Assembly (NCBI GenBank): GCA_948567375.1
Contig: OX419761.1
Coordinates: forward strand, 21,614,243-21,678,242
Length of the DNA: 64,000 nucleotides
From: Lunularia cruciata
Lineage: Eukaryota > Streptophyta > Marchantiopsida > Lunulariales > Lunulariaceae
Direction of reading: 5' to 3'
Below the pieces are notes generated by a model, which saw nothing but the letters and a program-made list of their open reading frames with translations, ran no database searches and was not told where the DNA came from. Within the stretch, counting starts at the first letter, position 1, and each line of letters opens with the position of its first letter. Both the position numbers and the translations under genes were made by a program. This document shows, piece after piece, positions 1 through 11,866 of this stretch.

Positions 1-1561
1 CAACCCCACTAATGCCTTTACCAAAGTCATACCTTTAAAAGTTTCTCTAGGCATTGTGCTACCCTACATGTTGTGAAAGTGGAGCATGAATAAGGTGACT
101 TAGCATTGGAGGTGACCTTGGCTGTTTTAGTTACTCTATACATGTATGGGCTATGGTTATAAGTTATAGTTTATCTTAGTTTAAAGGAGAGCTCAAGTGA
201 TTGGCTATCTGTCTAGAACTTTCCACATAATGATAATCTAATTAGCAAGGTTACTAACTCCAAGACAAAGGTCAAAGGAGAGTTTGTTAGGATTTACTCT
301 TATGCCTTACGATTAAAATATTAAGCAAAATTAATCTCTCATAGGTTTTATGGTTAGGGTGAACAAAAAGAGTGTTGGAGCTCTGGACTTCAATGAAAAA
401 TACGGCAGTGAGCTTAGGGGTCAATCAAGATTTTCCTAAAGCATTCTCGTGGACATAGCGTCACATAGAGGTGAACCACATACTTTTGTGTAATGTGTGC
501 ATGTCATTGTGTTTTGGTCAGTAATTGAAGATGAGAATAAGCCTTCATAGTCTATTATCTTATCACCTTTGCATACCACACTCATTGCTTGGCATATCTA
601 ATAGAAAGAGTATGTCTATTGGAATTGTTTGGTGGGATTAGCAATAGACTAGTTATGGTACTACATGCAAGTTTATGGGTTTAGAGGTACTTGTATATGG
701 AAAGAGATGAGACAAGTCTCTCTACATCATGTGGCACATTTGGTCTAAGGTATCTAGAGTTATTATCAATGTCAACAATTAGGGGTTACAAAGAAGACCA
801 CTCTACCAATAGACATTTCCTTGCTGGGGCTATAGGATTTAGAAAAACATGGTCTCATTCATTTGGTGATTTTTAAATAGCCATGTCAAGGACATACTCG
901 TGTTGGCCAAGGTTATGGTCTAGGGTCTTCAATCTAGTATGTTTTGGGATGTGTTATGTATCTATGACATCTCTAGGTTCATTAGTCCATTTCTCCAACT
1001 TACATTTTGGAGAATGTCCTTGTGATAGGTGATTCTTGTATGTGGGTGGTGGCAAGTACACATTAGGTCCATTCTTGGATGGGACTTGCCATTTTATTGG
1101 ATGCAACCAAAGTGGGATCAAAAGCTTATCATCTTCATCTTTAATAGACAAACCTCTTACCTAGAAAGGTTTTACATTGTGCTTATGATGGGATTTAATG
1201 ACTAGACCACCTTATTATTGATGATATTTTGGATGTTGGGCACAAGTCTTAAATGGTGGTAGTGGTTGATAGGTCACCAATGACAATGGTGAACCTTATT
1301 GGATAGCCTAGAGCCACTTTACACACCTTATGAGTTTCTCAAGCTCCCATGCTTTTTGAGAAGGAGATCCTAGACTTGTTTAAGACTCACAATTATAGCA
1401 ATTGGTGAAGCACAACACCAATCAGAAGGAGCAAGTGATGGATTTTTGTACTTGTATTGCCACTATTACAATAGTGTAAGAGGCATCTAGGTGTCAATTG
1501 TTATGTTAGGCTATGGACCTAAACAGTTTGACCTGGATTGTGGGCCTTGACTTGGCAGAGC
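1..1561. other. Left flank of B1, no recognisable gene
   Basis: This stretch is AT-rich and full of stops in all frames. I see no conserved protein motif, no RNA gene and no clear LTR in it. It is continuous with the sequence resuming at 26261 once element B1 is removed, because the short duplication GAGC lies at 1558-1561 and again at 26261-26264. The right-hand flank is a decayed Ty3/gypsy pol, so this part may be the 5' portion of the same old element X. That link is inference. The short open frames at 691-876 and 954-1151 have no recognisable content. Confidence 0.5.
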
Positions 1562-2246
1562 TGTAACACCCATTTGTGCATGTGTGTGGTATTATGATTT
1601 TTGCATAGTATTACAAACACTTGAAAGATATTATTTATATAGAGCTAAAGAATGTTTATACATTAGTCATTATTAGCTAAATCTAGTCATAGCTAATATA
1701 GTGGGGACCTTACTTTAGTGGAAAAGATGAGCACCACTATTTTTTATTCGAGTGTGTTGACTTGGTATTATTCCTAGGTGTTTTGCTTTGAAGAAAATGT
1801 TGAGAACTCTTGGGCCTGCAAGCCTTTTTGTTTTGGATTCTTCTATAGTCCAAGGATATAGCACATGTGAAGGAATCCTTGACTTAGTGGTTAGGTCAAG
1901 ATAAGATCACATGCTTAGTAGAATATGCCCATGTGGATGAATATTCCTTTATACTTTTTGACTTTACCTGAATTTTAGCCTAGTAACATGAGTTACTTTA
2001 GTAATTAGTAACTTTGGTGTGTAACTATTTCACAAGTATATAAACTAGGGGTGAGGAGGTACTCATCATCCTTTCATTTGCAACTATCTCTCTCATAGAG
2101 TTCTCTAGTGAGTAATGTCTTGAGTCTTGGAGTGTTAGCCTTGAAGGAGTATGATGGAGTTGGGGCTCTTTACCTTCTTAGTCCATGGTGCGCTACCATA
2201 ATAGCCATCAGAGGTTCATCCAGACTGAGAGACAGGCCAACTCACA
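1562..2246 (+). repeat. B1 5' LTR
   Basis: This 685-bp LTR begins TGTAACACCC and ends GGCCAACTCACA, so it has the TG...CA termini expected of an LTR. Related copies lie at 25588-26260 (the 3' LTR of the same element), 36970-37234 (a fragment), 38885-39575 (minus-strand solo LTR) and 48208-48886 (3' LTR of element B3). A good TATA box, TATATAAA, lies near 2036-2043 and would start transcription in the last 200 bp of the LTR. Confidence 0.92.
2035..2044 (+). promoter_or_regulatory. TATA box of the B-family LTR
   Basis: The motif TATATAAA lies about 200 bp before the LTR end. It is kept in the other B LTRs (near 26047 and 37021 on +, and on the minus strand near 39092 and 48412), as expected for the core promoter dividing U3 from R. 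Confidence 0.6.
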
Positions 2247-2248
2247 TT

Positions 2249-2268
2249 TTTAGTTCCATTGTCGGGAT
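2249..2268 (+). other. Degenerate primer-binding site of B1 (tRNA-Asp type)
   Basis: Immediately after the LTR, a T-run leads into TAGTTCCATTGTCGGGA. This resembles the plant tRNA-Asp primer site TGGCGCCGTTGCCGGGGA with several changes, mostly C-to-T or G-to-A, and one missing base. The match is suggestive only. The intact version in elements A1 and A2 supports the reading. Confidence 0.4.
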
Positions 2269-3855
2269 TTCTCTAGAAGGCAAGATAATGTTCTGTATAC
2301 AATTCTATATTAGACAGAGGGAGGCTATGAGAGCTCACTTGGAGAGAACTTTAAGGGAGGAGAGGGCTGAACTTTTGTTATAAAACTTGGACTCATTTGT
2401 ATACCTTGTTGTTCATTATGATGTCTTTGAGCTGATTTTGTATATCTTGTACACATGAGAGGATTTGGAGAGATTGTGTGAGGTGGATTGAAAATTTTGG
2501 GGATTAAGGTGATTTTGGGCAAAATCTCAAGTTTGAGATCTGGACTTGAAATTTCTACACATGATAGCTTGGGTTATCCTTCAGTTATTACACTTGAAAT
2601 TATTTTGATAACTACTATTCCCATTGAGGTAGAATTTTTGAAAGTGGATAGGGTAAATTGTTCCCGTAATTGCATGCTCTATGGAAAATTGTATAGAGTC
2701 TACCATTTATTCAGTTTTTAGTGGATTGTTCTTAAACTATTCAAGACAATTCAGTACATTATATCCTACCTTTTGACACAAAAATTAGAGAAAGATTATT
2801 CTTGTGCGGGGAGTTATGAATTTTTTAAGTGAGGGGTCATTTTCAAACCAAATCTAAAATATGTGTGCTGAATAGAAAGGTGTCTAGGCCAAATGGCTCA
2901 ATGAAAAGACCTGAAATTTTGCAGAGAGGGAAACCCTAGAGTTTTGCACATGATCTCATGTGCAAAATTTCAGAGGACTATGACATACAAGTTGAGAGAT
3001 TTGAGTGATTCTTGGGGAAGGTTCAATTCTTTAGAGTTGAGATCTCATGCATGAGGAGTTTGAGAGCAACAAAAAACATGTTTGAGTTTTTAGATTCATC
3101 TTGGGAACATGAAGGGTCATCAAGAGTGGAAATTGAGACTACACAAGGTTCCCTAAGGGTTTGAGGTGATTGTAAAGGTGGATTTGAGGAAAAGAGATTT
3201 TAGAATAGAATTTGAAGAGAGTGTTGAGAGGATCCAAAAACCTACACCACTTGGAGGAAAGAGTGAGTCTAAGTGATTTCTATGTGGAGAGAAGGGACAT
3301 AAGGCAAGTTCATATACATTGAACTTTGGCAGCAAGAGATTCAGGGAAAGGAAAGGATAAATTGACTTGGGTTTCCATGTTGTAAAATTCTTCACCAAGA
3401 TTGGGAGGGAGAAGATCTAAGACCAAGGAGTTCTGTGAGGTTTGTGGAGTTGAGGGACTTCGAAAAGGACATGAGTGTAGTGGAATAAAAGCACTTTTGG
3501 AGACTTTGCTGGAGGATCTTGGAGAGAGTCTTAGTACAACTGAAAAAATACTACCACCTTCATCAACTAGTTCTCAAGATTAGTGATGGAGATAATCTTT
3601 CAACTTATGGATAAACTATCCATGAGGGTTTGATTAATGTGCACTCTAGGTTTTGATGTATCTATAGAAATCTTGGAGAAACCTGAACCTTTTGTATTCC
3701 CTAGGGTATATTACACTCAAATGGTTTTAGTCATGTATATACTCTATTTTTTATGGAGTGAGAAAAACAAGAGAAAAAAAAATTGAGATAAAAGAAAGAT
3801 GGTGAGGGGTTAAGATTGGAAAACTTCCAATTTCTTTGGCAAAGATGGAGAAGAT
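2269..3855 (+). other. B1 leader and gag N-terminal region, decayed
   Basis: About 1.6 kb separates the primer site from the recognisable capsid. No long frame survives. Near 3275-3310 a frame reads CGEKGHKASS, half of a CCHC knuckle. The short frame 3401-3583 has cysteines and a histidine in the order C-x2-C-x8-H-x-C at its start. Cysteine motifs upstream of capsid are not the usual Gag order, so these could be remnants of a leader protein or chance. The rest holds nothing I can name. Confidence 0.4.
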
Positions 3856-4300
3856 GTGGAGACCTTTGTAAGAAACTTCAAGAGAGCTTGCATAGGAAAC
3901 AATGAGAGGAGGAAGAATGACTGGCTCTCATTATTACCAGATTTCTTTGAGGATGCAACACTTACATGGTATGAGTCTCAATACCAAAAGAGAGAGAGGA
4001 GAGATGGGCAAGAAGAGTCTTGGGAGAGTTTGACTTCAACACTCATTGAGAACTTTCTTCCAGATGAGAGTTATGAGAGATTGATGAGTGAGGTTACCTT
4101 TCTCAAGCAAGGAGATGCAGAGAAAGTGAGAGTCTATGTGGAAAGAGTGGAAAAGTTAGAGTCCAGATTTTGCATAGTGTTGAGGAAGGATGAGGATGAT
4201 GTAGAGACTACTTTGATTAGCATATGAGCTATGATCACCAATTTTGTGGGAATTCCATGGGAGGGTTGAGATATGAGAAACCTTCTTCCAAGGTTGAAGT
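3856..4300 (+). pseudogene. gag: B1 gag, capsid domain fragment
   Basis: The frame 3856-4227 (123 codons) has the pattern of a retrotransposon Gag capsid: a phenylalanine/aspartate stretch, then ATLTWYESQYQKRE, then SWESLTSTLIENFLP and a downstream coiled segment. Gag forms the virus-like particle that packages the element's RNA in the cytoplasm. The frame ends at a TGA at 4225 and the coding sequence is cut at 4301 by the A-prime solo LTR. It resumes at 8037. This is a decayed, interrupted gene, not a functional one. Confidence 0.75.
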
Positions 4301-4951
4301 TGTGACAACCCGACAAATATCACCTTTGCGGTAATCAGGTAAGTAAAGTTCATTCTCGCAGAGATACAATTCAAAATTGGTCAAATTCAAAGTCAAATAG
4401 TAACATGTAGTTCTTCTTGGGTTCCTCTTTAATCTCTCAGGTAGAAACTACACCCAGAAGAGAGTAACAAGCTCACAATTTTGACAACTTATCATGAATT
4501 CACACACTCATAATCACCCAACATAACAAATTCTGTCCAAATAAATCTTGATTATGATGATTCAGATTCTTCCAAAGACGGCACTTCACTGCAAAAACGA
4601 CTTTGCCTCAAAATATGTTCCACCCTTCCACTAAAGGCACAACTTCCTTGATCAAAATTGATTCACATCAACTCAATGTTGCACTCACAAATGCAGAATA
4701 CTACCAACACTACAATTCCTATTAGATCTATCAGGGCATTGCTTTGATTGCACTTCACTCAAGATCAAACACATAGAATGAAGATCAAGGCTGCAAAATC
4801 CAACAAACACACTGACTTGCACTTCAAATTTCTCCATACACTCACAAACCCACTTGGAATTAAACTTAAGCAACAAGCACCAAAATCAGCACTTTGCTTT
4901 ATCTTTCTTCCAAAATATGAATATTGAACAACATTTTACTACAAATGCCTC

Positions 4952-4961
4952 CTTTAAATAG
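4952..4961 (-). promoter_or_regulatory. TATA-like box of A-prime solo LTR 1
   Basis: On the minus strand the sequence reads CTATTTAAAG, at the place equivalent to CTATTTAAG in the A2 LTRs. It lies downstream of the end of the protein frame, so the frame is inside U3. Confidence 0.5.
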
Positions 4962-5078
4962 TGAAGCAAATGACAATTATCTAGCAACTATACCATTCTA
5001 TAACAACTCTTTCTACCTATAGATCCAAAATGACAATGTACCTCTTCATATCTGCCTCTTCAAATCTCAAAACTATTA

Positions 5079-7610
5079 CTACTCCGATCTAATGTCAACC
5101 TTGACTTTGGCTCCCAAACCAGATGATCCCTTGATAATTTCACCATCCTTGGGTCTATCTAATCCTACTCCTAACTCTTCTATTTCTATGATTTCTTCAC
5201 TACAAACTACAATTGAGGTCTCAGGTAATCTTTCTAACTTGGTATCTCTTGACACTCTTCTCTAAAGGTTTAGAGAACAACCCCAAAAACACCTATACTT
5301 CTACTTCTACAACTTTGGGTCTTTTTACATCTTGTACCTCACTATAAAGTTTATCTAAATCCGTTCCAACAAGATCTAGTCTGAGAAACACATTGTCTCC
5401 TACCTCTAACATCTTCTTGTCTACACGTTCTTGTAGATGAATTAATAAGTTATTCAACTCCATGTCCTTTGCCTTTCTCTTGTGCATCTTTTGCACCAAT
5501 ACCTTTAGCTCATACAATCTTGCCTCCTCAAAATTACCTTCAACTTTTGTGCTCAGCATTGCCTTGATTTCATTGACTACTCTGACTACCTCATCAACTT
5601 CTCCTACAACCGCAAGCTTCTCCTTCTTCCTTTCTTCCTTCAATTCACTACGATACATCTGGAGCTCGTCTTCAAATTTGGCCTTCAATGCCTCCTTCTC
5701 CCTCCAATTCACAAAGATTTGCTCCTTTGCTGCCCACACCAATCCTCGCAACCAATCTTCTTCTCTACCGTGCTCTGCTAACTCTTGCTGCTAGGCTTGA
5801 TCTTTCTCCCCTGCTCTCTTCTTGAGACTCTCCAACTCCTACTCCATCACCGCTGTAATTGCTTTCAAGTGGATTAAGTCGGGCCAGGCATCTACAATTT
5901 CCCCCTTGAACACTGCAACCAATGCGGCCATCTCCTTTGCCTCCTCGTGACTCTTTACTAGATCCTCCCTCATCACCTCAAAGTGCTTACTCCAAAGAAC
6001 CTCCTCAACCCAAAGTTCTTTGGCTTCCATCTCCACCCTCGTCAACTTACTTCGCAACAATGAGGTTTCTGCACTCCAGGTCTTCACTACTACCAACTCA
6101 TCACACACCTAAAGATTGGCACTTACCATCTCCATCTTCTTTTTCTATAGAAACATCAACAATGGACATACTACCTTCAATAGATATTCCACTCCTTTGC
6201 ACTTCCCGTCATCGGCTTGGCCTTCAGGTTCCAACCACTCTACTTCTTGCACCTTGCCCCAAAGTTACAATCTTCATACTTTCAAAGTTTCTTCCTCTGA
6301 GCTTTCCTCCTCTTCCATGGTAACTTTACTAGGCCCCACTTTGGCTACAATCATAATGTTCTTCTCCTTGGTAGTTTGAGTTTGTGCCACAACTTCCTCT
6401 CCCTTCTTCTTCTCACTTCCTTGTTCAAGCATAGAAACTTTGGGACTCGGCTTTCTTGCCTCAACCATCAGCCTTTGTGTTTGCTGAACCTCTACCTCAC
6501 CTTCATTATCACTGCTTGATTTTTCACTTTGTAGTGTGAACTCCTCTTCTTCTCCTAACATTTCTTCCTTCAATCTAGTTTCTCCTTCCAACTCTCTTTT
6601 GATTCTGGCATGGCTTCCTTTGTCTTCACCATCACCACCTTTGGGTTAAGCTTCGGCACTTTCTGGCATTGGATTGTTGCAACATGACTCTCAAGCTTGG
6701 CTCTCTTTCTAGCAATTGGAAGGTCAATTGCTACAATTTTCTCCTTCCCACCCTTCTTGTAGTACTCATCCCCATCTTGCACTCTCTCCATATAATATTG
6801 CTCATCTACATTTGCCTCCTTCTGCAAATCCGGATGGAAGTGAGAGCGCATTTGATTTCTTTCTTCCAAGGTCAGCAAGTTCAACCCAAAATAAAAGTGC
6901 ACTATGAAGGGCACAAAATAATGTAGTGGCATATCCATTCTCCACCCCAAAATCATCTGCCCCACTCTGTGATGCAAACATTTTGCCCAATCTATTGCTT
7001 CTCTTGCAAACATTTGGTGCAAGAACACCGCCTATTGCATAGTAACATAGGTGGTTTGCTTTGGCTTGAACATTGCCATCATTGCGCTTACTATCTCTCT
7101 TTGCTTGGGGTCTCTATAACTGTCCACCTTATACCCATTCTTGGTGCAAGGTTGATTGAACAAATTCCTCACTTTGGCAATCTCTTTTGAAGCATCACAC
7201 TTCTGATGGAAGGTGGTACCACCTATCTCTCCTACTTCTCTTCCCAAAACTACTCTCCAATCTGCCTCTGTCCATCGAGCTAGATTTACTCTCTTCCTCT
7301 TATGCTTTGGTCCATCCTTGCAATTGCTCATTGCAATTTCTACCATGAAAGTTGGAAAACTGAAGTTCCAATTCCAAGCCAGGAACGTGATACAAAGTCT
7401 TGTCAAGACTTCAATCCACATTATTAATTTTAACCTATGAATTACAAGCCCCCTCCCGCACTCTACTTACTCACTTTTGGGGTCATTGTGTGCTTCTTCA
7501 CCTTCTTCTTGTGGAAGTTCTTGAGATCCTAACCCACTCCTCTTCCTACGGATTACAATTTGCATTACTTTGGGTCGACTTTGAATAGGAACTAGGTAGC
7601 AACTGAACAT
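5079..7610 (-). pseudogene. U3-borne ORF remnant in A-prime solo LTR 1
   Basis: Read on the minus strand from the ATG at 7608-7610, this region is collinear with the intact A1 frame. It keeps the motifs ITFLAWNWN, WTEADWRVVLG, KNGYKVDSY, a block with VHFYFGLNLL and RSHFHPDL, and then a Lys/Glu-rich coiled coil ending in VDIRSE and a stop. It is broken into at least five open stretches (7421-7032, 7028-6570, 6591-6274, 6108-5839, 5751-5293) by stops and frameshifts. Its sequence differs widely from the A1/A2 proteins yet shares the core residues, so the frame is older than the split between A and A-prime. Function is unknown. Confidence 0.75.
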
Positions 7611-8036
7611 TGCTCTACTTCCTTGCACAACTTGTAATTTTATAGTCCTGCCCCGATCTGTCATTCTTCAGTTGCTCTTCCTCTCTAGTCTCCATTTCGT
7701 GAAAATGTTTCATGTCACTATCAAGAACTTCTTGATCCCAAGGTCATTACTTTTTTTCCCCGTACTTTCTTGATTGGGCCAACTCCGAAGAAGTTTGTTA
7801 TAGGTTCTTCAGATCAGATCACACCGCTCGATACAAAGTCTCACCTTCTTCTTCTTTGTCTTTGTCTTTGTCTTTGTCGTTATGTCTCCTTTGATCTTGA
7901 CCCAAGGTCAACTTCAAGTTTACTCCAAACCCTTGCTTCTTCTTATTTCTTCCCGGTTTAGCCCTCTTTAGGCTTTACCCATGTACTTCTTCAAATTTTC
8001 CTAAAACTATCCAAAACAAAAATTATGGGTACCACA

Positions 8037-8371
8037 GAAGCTATCAAGATTACAATTCGTATGGAGGAGAGTTTGGAAGGAGATGAGAGTGATTTGGTGG
8101 TGAAGGAGGTTGTGCATCTACCTCAAGGTTACAATTATGGTAGAACTTCTAATACTTTGGTGATAAGGGTTGCACCACAAGTAGTAGTTGCTCCAATTCT
8201 TGTACCCCTAACAAAGGATCCACTTCAAACCATCATTAAACAATTTGCAGATCTCAAATCAATGTAGTGCAACTATGGGAGAAGAGAGAGATGGATCAGA
8301 ATGTAGGGAGAGGGCCTTAGAGGTGGCTTGAGTTCTACAAAGAGCAAGAGCAAGCAAAAGCTCCAATATCA
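8037..8371 (+). pseudogene. gag: B1 gag, C-terminal part
   Basis: Coding resumes after the solo LTR. The frame running to 8267 reads through an acidic stretch and a valine-rich segment with the motif VAPILVPLTKDPL, and stops at 8265-8267. The next bases encode a Cys/Gly/Arg-rich patch that could be what is left of a zinc knuckle, but the spacing is lost. Given that protease follows directly, this is the C-terminal end of Gag. The call rests mainly on position. Confidence 0.45.
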
Positions 8372-8760
8372 ATGGGGATGGTGGATGCCAAGCCAGCATC
8401 ATGGGAGGCTTGTGAATATGCTTCCAAGATTGATGTGAGAGTGAATGGTCATAGCATCAAGGATGCATTGGTTGATGGAGGATCAACAATGAATGCCATG
8501 TCAAAAAGGTTGATGAAGAAGTTGGGTATGATACCCTCAAGACCTTCAATATTTGTGGTGAGGATGGCAAATAAGCAACAAGTCTAACCTAGTTGGGGTG
8601 ATGGATAATGTGGTAGTTTTAGTTATGGGAGTTCAAAATCTCATGACTTTCCAAGTCTTGAAGTATTCAAGCTATGACTTACTACTTGGGAGACCATGGT
8701 TGAGAGCAGCATGCACAACTGATCAATGGCACAAAGGGTACTTGAGGATTTAGCCATCAA
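8372..8760 (+). pseudogene. B1 aspartic protease
   Basis: The frame 8372-8587 carries a retropepsin core: a strand leading to ALVDGGSTMNAMS, with Asp-Gly-Gly in place of the usual Asp-Ser/Thr-Gly. The flap and second half (LMTFQVLKYSSYDLLLGRPW near 8637-8700) continue after a stop. Retroelement proteases cut the Gag-Pol polyprotein as homodimers. The change in the active-site triplet together with the stop makes this copy non-functional. Confidence 0.7.
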
Positions 8761-8927
8761 ACCATAGAGTCACAATTCCTATGATTAACACCACAAACAC
8801 TTCATATTTAGATACACCATCTTCTGATTATTGGAAATCAGATTCAGAAGAAGGAGCTTCAGGTGTGGACACAAGCATGGAGTAGGAGACTTCCAAGGAA
8901 GAAAATGAATCTGAATTTGATTCAGAT

Positions 8928-9780
8928 GTGTATCCCTTGTGTGTTATGGATTTTGCACCTAAGCCAGAGGTTTTGAAGGACCCAGATAAATCACCATTGA
9001 CACTTGAGGAGATAGAGAGGAGGTTATCTACCCTCAAGTATGGTCCAAATGTTACCAAGGAGAAGAAGGTGAGATTTGATGAGACTTTCCGCAAGTTTAT
9101 CCATGTGTTTGCTTTTAGTTACAAGGATTTGAATGAAGTCACCTTGGAGGAGCACAAGATAGAGGTGGAGTCACATGCAAGACCAATCCACCAAAAGCAA
9201 TGTTGCATTAGCCCACCAATATCTTTAGTTTTGAAGGAGGAGATTGATAAGCTCAAGGAGGCTGGATTTATCTTTGAGGTGGAGAATTCAGAATGGGTGT
9301 CTCCAATTGTCATTGTGAAGAAAAAGAATGGCAAGCTTTGGGTATGTGTGGATTACAAGAAGCTCAATGTTGCTACCAAGAAGGACTACTACCCATTACC
9401 ATTCATTGATGAGACCTTTGGGAAGGTTGTAGGTCATGAGAGGTATAGTTTTGGAGATGGTTATAATGGATATAACCAAATCAAGATTGCACCAAAGCTT
9501 CAACAACTCACCACATTCACCACACCGTGGGGACTTATGCTTTCAAGGTCATGCCTTTTGGGCTTTGTAATGCTCCAACCACATTCCAATGGTTCATGAA
9601 TAAGGTATTTGAACCTTTCATTGGGAAATTTATGAGATACTTCATTGATGACTTTTGTGTCTATGGGAGCAAGGAGGAGCACTATGAGTACCTAATCAAG
9701 GTCTTGCAACACTTGGATGAGGCAAATGCATCACTCAATCCATAGAAGTGCATTTTTGGATGTGAAGAAGGTCTACTTTT
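8928..9780 (+). pseudogene. pol: B1 reverse transcriptase
   Basis: The RT domain is clear. The frame 8928-9599 holds the entry segment and SEWVSPIVIVKKKNGK, VCVDYKKLN, DYYPLPFIDE and YNGYNQIKIAP. The frame then shifts near 9527, and the second frame (9527-9745) holds VMPFGLCNAPTTFQ and the catalytic FIDDF (YxDD box equivalent). LGHIIS follows after a stop. RT copies the element's RNA into DNA. LCNAP wording is typical of OTA elements. At least one frameshift and several stops separate the pieces. Confidence 0.9.
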
Positions 9781-10680
9781 GGGGCACATCATCTCCAATG
9801 ATGGAATAGTAGTTGATCTTGAGAAGGTGAGGAAAATCTTAGACCTTCCATTCCCTTCAAGCTTGACAAAGTTATGTCAATTTTTAGGGATGGTTGGGTA
9901 CTATAGGACGTTCATCTTCTCATTTTCCAACAAGGCTTATGCATTGATCATAACATGAAGAAGGGTGTAGATTATATGGTGATTTTGTGAGGACAAGGAA
10001 GCTCTCAAAGCTTTTGAGGAGCTCAAGCAATCCCTTGTTGTAGCTCCAATTCTTGCTAAACCTGATTGGAGTAAGCCTTTCATCCTCTACACTGATGCTT
10101 CTATTGTAGCTATAGGATGCACTCTTAGTCAATTAGGCCAAGATGGGCATGATTATCCAATAGCTTATGCTAGTAGGTAGATGGTTTCAGCAAAAAAGAA
10201 CTACTCTATCATGGGAAGAGAGGGTTGGCAATGATCTTTGGTCTCAAGAAGTTTAGACACTAATTGATTGAAGGGAAAGCCACCATTGTCACAAATCACA
10301 AGGCTATGAAGTACATCTTCAATAGGTGTAATGTTGAAGAGAGACTAGCAAGGTGGATGATACTCTTGTCTGAGTATGATTACACCATTGAGGATAGGTT
10401 AGGAAAGAAACATGCAAATGCTAATTTGTTATCTAGGGCTTATGGTCATGATGGAGATGAGCCAGTGGATGATTTGTTCTCGGATGAGGAGCTCATGACA
10501 ATCTCAGTCACTCAAGAGGTTCCAATGGAGTACAAAGAGATTGTGGATTTTGTGACAAGAGGTAACTATCCAGACAGGATGCATGCTAGGGAGAGGAAGG
10601 TCCTTGTAGCAAGATCTAGACCTTACACAATGGTGGAGGATATTCTTTTTCACCAAGGAGCAAATGTTCTACTTTGAAGA
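9781..10680 (+). pseudogene. pol: B1 RT thumb and RNase H
   Basis: After LGHIISNDGI the sequence shows the connection domain (LDLPFPSSLTKLCQFLGMVGYYR) and RNase H: FILYTDASIVAIG has the first catalytic aspartate, and YPIAYASR and VTNHKAMKYIF follow. The segment 10264-10677 includes the last RNase H motif and the linker to integrase, ending at a TGA. RNase H degrades the RNA strand of the RNA-DNA hybrid. Multiple stops interrupt it. Confidence 0.8.
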
Positions 10681-11843
10681 GCAGTGGGTAAGGAAGAGTC
10701 TATCCTACTCATAAAGGAGTTTTATGAAGGTTTAGTGTGTGGAGGACACTTTGCAAGAAAGGTGACTTTGCTTTCAAGATTCTAGATGCAAGTTACCATT
10801 GGAGAGGGATTTTCAAGGATTGTCTTGATTATTGCAAAACTTGTCATGCTTGTCAAGCTTTTGCTAGAAAGTCTACTTCCACTCCACCACTTAGATCAAT
10901 TACATTGTTAGGACCTTTTGAGAAGTGAGGAATTGATTTTGTAGGTCCTAATAATAGAAATCCAAGGAAAAATTGGTATATTATGGTAGTTATTGATTAT
11001 CTTACCAAGTGGGTTGAGGCTAGACCATTGAGGGACAAGAATGAAGATGAAGTTGGGAGATTTCTTTATGAACGCATCATCACTAGGTTTGGATGCCCTT
11101 TGGAGTCGGTTTCTAATAGATGAGGAGAGTTTACAAGAAGCATTACTACAGCCATGCTACGACATTTCTCTATCACACATAGAGTAACTACATCCTATAA
11201 GCCAAATTCCAATGGCTTGGTAGAGAGAACCAATCAGACCTTGTGCATGATGTTGGCCAAAGATTCCAAAATGGAGGGGGCTAAACATCATTGAGATAAG
11301 AAGATTCATGCAGTTTTGTGGGAGTATAGGACAACCATAAAGACTTCCACCGGATGTTCTCCATTTTGATTGGTACATGGTATTGAGTCTACCTTACCTA
11401 TTCACTTTGATCTTCCTATCTTCCATAGCATTCATACTAGATTGAAGAAAGCACAAGGAGGTGATGCAGAGACGTCAAGGAAGGGTCAACTGATGGAATT
11501 AGAAGAGGCAAGAGTAGTTGCTATGGTTTGAGTGGAGCAAGCCCAAAGGAAACAAAAGGAGAGCTATGACAAGAGGCAAGGCAAGAAGAAGGTGGAGCTT
11601 TTCAAAGAAGATGATTGGGTAACTTTGTTTGATTCCATTTGATTCAAGAGTGCAAAAGAAGTTTTTACCCTAAACTTTGGACCTTTCATAGTGGAGAAAG
11701 TGTGGGGCAATTACACCTATAATCTCAAGGAGTTGGGAAGAAGACACTTTGATAGGATCAACCATGATAATTTTGAGATGTATCATAGAAGGTAGAGAGA
11801 CCTTCACTTTGAGGAAAAAGTGAAAACTTAGTCCGAGGGTAAA
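10681..11843 (+). pseudogene. pol: B1 integrase and PPT
   Basis: The zinc-binding part includes YCKTCHACQ (10830-10860). The core begins with GIDFVGPNNRN, has DYLTKWVEARP, and then the second acidic site in a decayed form (VSNR, where the better-preserved B3 copy has VSDRG). The third acidic residue is in NGLVERTNQ. A C-terminal domain with KEDDWVTLF follows. Integrase joins the cDNA to target DNA. Stops lie near 10926, 11121, 11292 and 11368. The last bases before the LTR, GAGGGTAAA, are the likely polypurine tract. Confidence 0.85.
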
Positions 11844-11866
11844 TGTAACACCCATTTGTGCATGTG
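11844..11866 (+). repeat. B1 3' LTR, first piece
   Basis: The first 23 bp of the 3' LTR (TGTAACACCC onward) are directly followed by element A1. The last five bases, ATGTG, are the target duplication created by A1. The LTR continues at 25588. Confidence 0.9.

Larger units (their letters stand above)
4301..8036 (-). mobile_element. A-prime solo LTR 1, inserted in B1 gag
   Basis: This is a 3736-bp solo LTR in minus orientation. On the + strand it reads from TGTGACAACCCG to GGGTACCACA, the same termini as the A-family LTRs. It is flanked by gaagt (4296-4300) and gaagc (8037-8041), a 5-bp target duplication with one change. No primer site, gag or pol accompanies it, so it arose by LTR-LTR recombination, leaving one LTR. 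It carries a broken version of the protein frame found in the A-family LTRs (5079-7610), a TATA-like TATTTAAA near 4952-4960 on the minus strand, and a short TTTGTC repeat near 7856-7879. Confidence 0.9.

Noticed and set aside
2108-2383. Open frame of 91 codons crossing the B1 LTR end
   Set aside because: It covers the R/U5 part of the LTR, the primer site and the leader, has no motif, and is not kept in other B copies.
5922-6323. Open frame of 133 codons on the + strand
   Set aside because: It is an antisense shadow of the U3 frame remnant in the A-prime solo LTR, with Pro/Ser-rich low-complexity content.
7856-7879. TTTGTC repeat as a possible tandem array or CRISPR-like unit
   Set aside because: It is four to five units of a six-base simple repeat, absent from the other A-prime copy.
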